DNA of 64,000 bases from NCBI RefSeq assembly GCF_900696085.1, contig NZ_CAADFC020000004.1, positions 1,309,501 to 1,373,500 on the forward strand. Reading direction: 5' to 3'. Source of the DNA: Bradyrhizobium ivorense (GTDB taxonomy: Bacteria; Pseudomonadota; Alphaproteobacteria; Rhizobiales; Xanthobacteraceae). Shown in pieces: positions 60,460 through 64,000 of this stretch (its first letter is position 1; every line of letters starts with the position of its first letter). Position numbers and translations under genes: made by a program. The notes beneath the pieces were generated by a model. The model was not told the DNA's origin and did not search any database. It saw only the letters and a program-made list of their open reading frames with translations.

Positions 60460-61248
60460 TTACTCCGCGGTCCAGCCGCCGTCGATCGAGTAGTTGGAGC
60501 CGGTGATCTGCGCGGCGTCGTCGCTGCACAGGAACAGCGCCAGTGCCGCGACCTGCTCGGAGGTCACGAACTCCTTGGTCGGCTGCGCGGCGAGCAGCAC
60601 GTCCTTGATGACCTGCTCCTTGGTCAGGTTGCGCGCCTTCATGGTCTCCGGAATCTGGTGCTCGACCAGCGGCGTCCAGACATAGCCCGGGCTGATGCAG
60701 TTGACGGTGATCTTGTGCTGCGCGAGTTCCAGCGCAGCGGTCTTGGTCAGGCCGGCGATGCCGTGCTTGGCCGAGACATAGGCCGACTTGAACGGCGAGG
60801 CCACCAGCGAGTGCGCCGACGCGGTGTTGATGATGCGGCCCCAGCCGCGCTTCTTCATGCCGGGGATGGCGGCGCGGATGCCGTAGAACGCCGACGACAG
60901 GTTGATCGCGATGATGGCTTCCCACTTCTCCGGCGGAAACTCCTCGATCGGCGAGACGAACTGGATGCCGGCATTGTTGACGAGGATGTCGACCGAGCCG
61001 AAGGTCTTCTCGCCGAGCGCGACCATCTCGGCGATCTCGGCCGGCTTGGTCATGTCGGCCGGCGAATGCACCGCCTTGACCTTGAAGTCGGTCTCGATGC
61101 CGGAACGCTCCTTCTCGATGTCGGCCGGCACGCCCATGCCGTTGAGAACGATATTGGCGCCGGCGCCCGCGAAGCCGCGCGCGATCGCCAATCCGATGCC
61201 GCTGGTCGAGCCGGTCACAACCGCGGTCTTGCCTGTCAACGTACCCAT
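60460..61248 (-). CDS. bdhA: 3-hydroxybutyrate dehydrogenase
   Basis: A 262-residue SDR that interconverts D-3-hydroxybutyrate and acetoacetate with NAD, used in polyhydroxybutyrate turnover. MGTLTGKTAVVTGSTSGIGL carries the Gly-rich motif, VDILVNNAGIQFVSPIEEFP the NNAG, INTASAHSLVASPFKSAYVS the catalytic Ser/Tyr region with YVSAKHG, and CISPGYVWTPLVEHQIPE closes the pocket; these are BDH-specific. It lies 11 bases after the patatin gene, so the two are co-transcribed. It ends before a strong terminator. Confidence 0.92.
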   Translation of the reverse strand: MGTLTGKTAVVTGSTSGIGLAIARGFAGAGANIVLNGMGVPADIEKERSGIETDFKVKAVHSPADMTKPAEIAEMVALGEKTFGSVDILVNNAGIQFVSPIEEFPPEKWEAIIAINLSSAFYGIRAAIPGMKKRGWGRIINTASAHSLVASPFKSAYVSAKHGIAGLTKTAALELAQHKITVNCISPGYVWTPLVEHQIPETMKARNLTKEQVIKDVLLAAQPTKEFVTSEQVAALALFLCSDDAAQITGSNYSIDGGWTAE

Positions 61249-61259
61249 GTCGATCGCTC

Positions 61260-62429
61260 CTATTTGCTTGCGGGAGATTTTCCTTCGTCTCCCGTCAGGT
61301 CGTAAGTCACCATGGTTTCCCCGGACTGCGGCCGTTCTAGCCATTCTTTGTGACGCATCGACAAATGCACGTCGCGCACACCGGCGCCCCAGTGCTCGAC
61401 CATCGCGACATGGGAGAAGTCGTAGTCCTTGGAATTGGTCTCGTAGTTCTTGCTCTTGTAGATCAGGTGCACCACCGTGACGGTGTTCTCCTTGGAAGCC
61501 TTGCGCAGCAGTTCGACCGACGGATCGTTCTTCAGATAGTCCGGCAGCTTGCCGATCAGGTCGCGCACCGCCATGCGGGCGTTGTGGATCTGCTTGTTCT
61601 TGTCGGTGTTCATCCGCGTCCTCGAGGAATAGCGGATGTCCTTTTCGCGCTCGGCGGCCTCCAGCAGCGTCTCGGGCAAGGGTCCGCGCGCGGAAAACAA
61701 ATCGACCTGGAAGATCAGGAGATCGCGCGTCGTCTCCTCGTCGAGCACGAAGTCGAGCGGGGTGTTGGAGGCGATGCCGCCGTCCCAATAGTGCTCGCCC
61801 TCGATCACGACGGAAGGGAAGCCCGGCGGCAGCGCGCCGGAGGCCATGATGTGCTCGGGGCCGATCTTCTTGCCGAGCTTCTTGAACTCGTAATTGTCGA
61901 AGTAGCGGAAGTTGCCCGAGGTGACGCCGACCGCGCCGACCGACAGTCGGGTCTTCAGGTCGTTGATGCGATCGAAGTCGACGAGATGCTCCAGCGTCTT
62001 CTTCAGCGGCGCGGTGTCGTAATAGCTCAGCGACGACGAGCTGCCGGGCGGCCAGAACGGCGCCGGCGGAATGCGCGGCGTGAAGAAGCCGGGCACGCCG
62101 AAGGTCGCGATCAGGGCCGCGCTGGTCTCGTTGAACAGCGAGCGGGCGCGCTCCCCCTTCGCAATCGGATTCCACGACACCGGGGAGGACACCATCTCCC
62201 AAAATTCCTTGAGCCGCGGCACCCGGTTGGCCGGCTCGTTGCCGGCGATGATCGCGGCATTGATGGCGCCGATCGAGATGCCGGCGATCCATTCCGGCTC
62301 GAAGCCGGCGTGACAGAGCGCCTGGAAGGCGCCGGCCTGGTAGGAGCCGAGCGCGCCGCCGCCCTGCAGAACGAGCACGCGATGCGCTTGCGCGGGCGCC
62401 GTGTCCGGCGCGGAATCCGAGGTATTCAT
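61260..62429 (-). CDS. Patatin-like phospholipase family protein
   Basis: A 389-residue patatin-like hydrolase. The oxyanion motif is LQGGGALGSYQAGAF near 21-35, the nucleophile is Ser52 in AGISIGA, and the catalytic aspartate is Asp216 in WDGGIASNTPLDF. A C-terminal DUF3734-like part (about 270-380) follows. It lies 11 bases upstream of bdhA, suggesting a role in the hydrolysis of lipid or PHB-related substrates. It may also be a cytoplasmic esterase of unknown use. Confidence 0.9.
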   Translation of the reverse strand: MNTSDSAPDTAPAQAHRVLVLQGGGALGSYQAGAFQALCHAGFEPEWIAGISIGAINAAIIAGNEPANRVPRLKEFWEMVSSPVSWNPIAKGERARSLFNETSAALIATFGVPGFFTPRIPPAPFWPPGSSSSLSYYDTAPLKKTLEHLVDFDRINDLKTRLSVGAVGVTSGNFRYFDNYEFKKLGKKIGPEHIMASGALPPGFPSVVIEGEHYWDGGIASNTPLDFVLDEETTRDLLIFQVDLFSARGPLPETLLEAAEREKDIRYSSRTRMNTDKNKQIHNARMAVRDLIGKLPDYLKNDPSVELLRKASKENTVTVVHLIYKSKNYETNSKDYDFSHVAMVEHWGAGVRDVHLSMRHKEWLERPQSGETMVTYDLTGDEGKSPASK

Positions 62430-62514
62430 TGGAAACCGTTCGGTCAGGAAAACACGTTGCGGCGCAGCGTGGCGGCTGTCGGGCGCGGCGTCAATCTGCG
62501 AGATGAGCTCCTAT

Positions 62515-62572
62515 TGAGCGTGATCGTTTCTGAAACCGCATCACACTCTTCCGGATCCGCTCACGCCGAATT
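62515..62572. repeat. Palindromic repeat (GAGCGTGATC type)
   Basis: TTGAGCGTGATCGTTTCTGAAACC, then CATCACACTCTTCCGGATCCGCTC, is a degenerate copy of the GAGCATGATC family between the patatin gene and the CAP-domain gene. Confidence 0.6.
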
Positions 62573-62580
62573 TATCGAAA

Positions 62581-63078
62581 TCAGGTTGCCGCCAAAATGA
62601 GCGTCCAAAACACCTTGTACTTGGTGTTGGGAGCATAGACCGCCGCGATGCCCATTTTTGTGACACCGCTCTTCAGCATATTGGCCTTGTGCGGCGGTGA
62701 ATCGCGCCAGCCGGAAAACGCTTCCGCCAGCGTGTGATAGCCGGCCGAGATGTTCTCGACCGCCACCGTTGCCGGATAGCCGCCGGCCTGCAGCCGCTTG
62801 CCGAGCGGGGCCTTGACGTCGTGGTCCATCTTGTTGCGGGCGGCCATCGCCTGCGACTGCTGCTCGGCGAGCCTGACCAGGTCGGGGTCGACCACGATGG
62901 TCCCCAGCCCGTTGTTCTGACGGTATTGGGAGAACAGGATCGCCGCGGCCTGGTTGTCCAGCACCGCGCCGGGCTGTGCCATGTTGAGATACATGGCCGG
63001 TTCTTCCGGGATCTTGGTGTCCGCGGCGCAGCCGGCAAGCACCAGTAGCCCGAACAGGGCGACCATCGTCCGTTTCAC
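62581..63078 (-). CDS. CAP-domain (SCP-like) lipoprotein
   Basis: A 165-residue lipoprotein. The lipobox is LLVLAGC (residues 11-17), giving a mature N-terminal Cys anchored in the envelope. The CAP/SCP fold follows: YRQNNGLGTIVVDPDLVRLA, AMAARNKMDHDVKAPLGKRL with the conserved His, AVENISAGYHTLAEAFSGWR (motif Glu-Asn-Ile), and SPPHKANMLKSGVTKMGIAA with the second conserved His. The GTG at 63078 begins the signal peptide (VKRTMVALFG). The function is unknown; such proteins often bind sterols or lipids or have protease-like roles. Confidence 0.88.
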   Translation of the reverse strand: MKRTMVALFGLLVLAGCAADTKIPEEPAMYLNMAQPGAVLDNQAAAILFSQYRQNNGLGTIVVDPDLVRLAEQQSQAMAARNKMDHDVKAPLGKRLQAGGYPATVAVENISAGYHTLAEAFSGWRDSPPHKANMLKSGVTKMGIAAVYAPNTKYKVFWTLILAAT

Positions 63079-63210
63079 GTCTGAAAACCCCCACAAGTTG
63101 GCCGGCCGTTGTTGCATACCAACCGTGGCTGAATGGTGAACGGCGGCTAACTTTTGGCGGTCAAAAGCCGTCATTCGGAGGCCTACCGGCATTCGGGGGC
63201 TACCGGCCTT

Positions 63211-63350
63211 TGCTTCCCCCTTCCCCCTGAAAGGGGGAAGGTCGGGATGGGGGTCCGGCCCCAAGCGACGGTGTCCGCGGAGAGAGCGGATCCCCACCCG
63301 CTTTGCTCTTCCGAGCAAAGCGACCTCCCCTTTTCAAGGGGAGGTTTCGG
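63211..63350. repeat. Composite repeat (CCCCTTTTCAAGGGGAGG type)
   Basis: TGCTTCCCCCTTCCCCCTGAAAGG begins the element and CTCCCCTTTTCAAGGGGAGG ends it, with CTTTGCTCTTCCGAGCAAAG in the centre. Together with surrounding sequence it fills the 63079-63444 gap, where no gene is present. Confidence 0.8.
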
Positions 63351-63444
63351 CCCGGATCGAGCCGCGCGCTCTACCAGGCCATCCCGTTGACACCGTTGTG
63401 CGTTTCTGGCTCCGTCGGTCCGCACTGCCGTCGGGTTGGGGAAG

Positions 63445-63918
63445 ATGATGAGCCAGGAAGCCGCCCTGCCGATCGCCGACCCGGCGACGACACAATCGAT
63501 CTTCGATTGGCTCGAACGGTTTTCCGCCTGCGTCAGGGCGGTGGATTATGCGGCCGCCCGCCCGTTCTGGCACTCCGACATCATCTCCTTCGGCACCTAT
63601 CAGGAGCTGATCCGCGGCCGCGCGCGCTGGGTCGAGATGCAATGGGACAATGTCTGGCCGCGCACGGCGGATTTCGCCTTCGATCTCGCCAACACGGTGG
63701 TGCTGGCCAGCGCCGACGGCAACATGGCTACAGTGATCACGCCCTGGACCAGTACCGGCTTCCAGGCCGATGGCAGCCGCTTCGATCGGCCAGGGCGTGC
63801 GACCATCATTCTCGCGCGTCAGGCCGACGGGCGCTGGCTCGGCATTCACTCCCACATGTCGCTGCAGCGCGGGGTGCCTCAGGACAGCCACGGCAACCGG
63901 CCGGTCAAGGCGCGCTAG
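63445..63918 (+). CDS. NTF2/SnoaL-like protein
   Basis: A 157-residue protein of the NTF2/SnoaL-like (DUF4440-type) family, often small ligand-binding or ketosteroid-isomerase-like. DWLERFSACVRAVDYAAARP, FWHSDIISFGTYQELIRGRA and WVEMQWDNVWPRTADFAFDL form the first half, and RATIILARQADGRWLGIHSH the final sheet with the His. The ATG at 63445, followed by a second ATG at 63448, has GGGGAAG upstream. The function is unknown. Confidence 0.82.
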   Translation: MMSQEAALPIADPATTQSIFDWLERFSACVRAVDYAAARPFWHSDIISFGTYQELIRGRARWVEMQWDNVWPRTADFAFDLANTVVLASADGNMATVITPWTSTGFQADGSRFDRPGRATIILARQADGRWLGIHSHMSLQRGVPQDSHGNRPVKAR

Positions 63919-63941
63919 TCGGGGAGCCCGGATAGGAACGC

Positions 63942-63975
63942 ATAGCCCGGATGGCGCGCAGCGCAATCCGGGGTG
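63942..63975. repeat. Partial CGTAGCCCGGATG-type repeat
   Basis: CATAGCCCGGATGGCGCGCAGCGCAATCCGGGG is half of the palindrome at 41574-41663. Confidence 0.6.
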
Positions 63976-63977
63976 GC

Positions 63978-64000
63978 TTCCCCTTCCCCCTGAAAGCGGG
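63978..64000. repeat. Start of a composite CCCCTTTTCAAGG-type repeat, cut by the window
   Basis: TTCCCCTTCCCCCTGAAAGC is the opening segment of the repeat family at 51571-51706 and 63211-63350. The rest lies outside the window. Confidence 0.6.

Overview
The window reads as chromosomal DNA of an alphaproteobacterium, most likely Bradyrhizobium or a close relative. The reasons are the uniformly high GC content, a membrane-anchored TlpA thioredoxin of the Bradyrhizobium type beside argH, RcdA and DUF1192 neighbours, a TfdA-like dioxygenase, and many short palindromic intergenic repeats typical of that group. I saw no rRNA, tRNA, CRISPR array, integrase, intact insertion sequence or phage gene. 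Genus and most family names come from sequence recognition alone; no database was searched.

Layout. 1-4.9 kb: a partial secreted dienelactone-hydrolase-like protein, then lysA, an LptM-like lipoprotein and argH on the minus strand, with tlpA divergent. 5-9.2 kb: a minus-strand run of a HIG1-like membrane protein, corrinoid adenosyltransferase, etfB, etfA and 3-hydroxybutyryl-CoA dehydrogenase, preceded by a small YjfB-like gene. 9.3-13.4 kb: a YihY/BrkB protein convergent with and overlapping a soluble hybrid histidine kinase, then gluQ and an AlkA-type glycosylase. 13.4-15.1 kb: an ECF sigma factor operon with two small CPxC membrane proteins and an isoprenylcysteine-methyltransferase-like protein. 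15.2-24.4 kb: a LysR regulator divergent from a plus-strand catabolic cluster (nitronate-monooxygenase-like enzyme, Liv-type binding protein, acyl-CoA ligase, DUF2855 protein, NTF2-flavin monooxygenase fusion, NHL-repeat protein).

24.6-36.7 kb: a remnant of a Bug-type binding protein, a ClC channel, an HNH nuclease, then a cobalamin riboswitch upstream of a TonB-dependent receptor and a PepSY membrane protein, a CobW GTPase behind a D-aminoacylase, and an MsbA-like ABC exporter. 36.8-43 kb: rpmE with promoter and terminator, LysE, a divergent PaiB/MocR pair, RcdA, a candidate small RNA, DUF1192 and a quinone oxidoreductase. 43-49 kb: a GGDEF-EAL protein with a degenerate GGDEF, a repeat element flanked by a copy of that gene's 3' end, and an intact diguanylate cyclase. 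49-64 kb: galU, an MltB-type transglycosylase, a DUF459 protein with altered catalytic residues, a CsbD-like protein, two SDR enzymes, a TfdA-like dioxygenase, YqgE, a DsbD-alpha-like protein, a flippase, bdhA with a patatin, a CAP-domain lipoprotein and an NTF2-like protein.

Genes that probably work together: etfBA with the acyl-CoA dehydrogenase and adenosyltransferase; the riboswitch, receptor and PepSY protein in corrinoid or metal uptake; the ECF sigma factor with its membrane partners; the catabolic cluster with its LysR regulator; and bdhA with the patatin in hydroxybutyrate turnover. The most interesting non-gene signals are the riboswitch-receptor pairing, the repeat bracketed by duplicated coding sequence, a repeat that supplies a protein C-terminus, and the small-RNA candidate near 41.2-41.34 kb.
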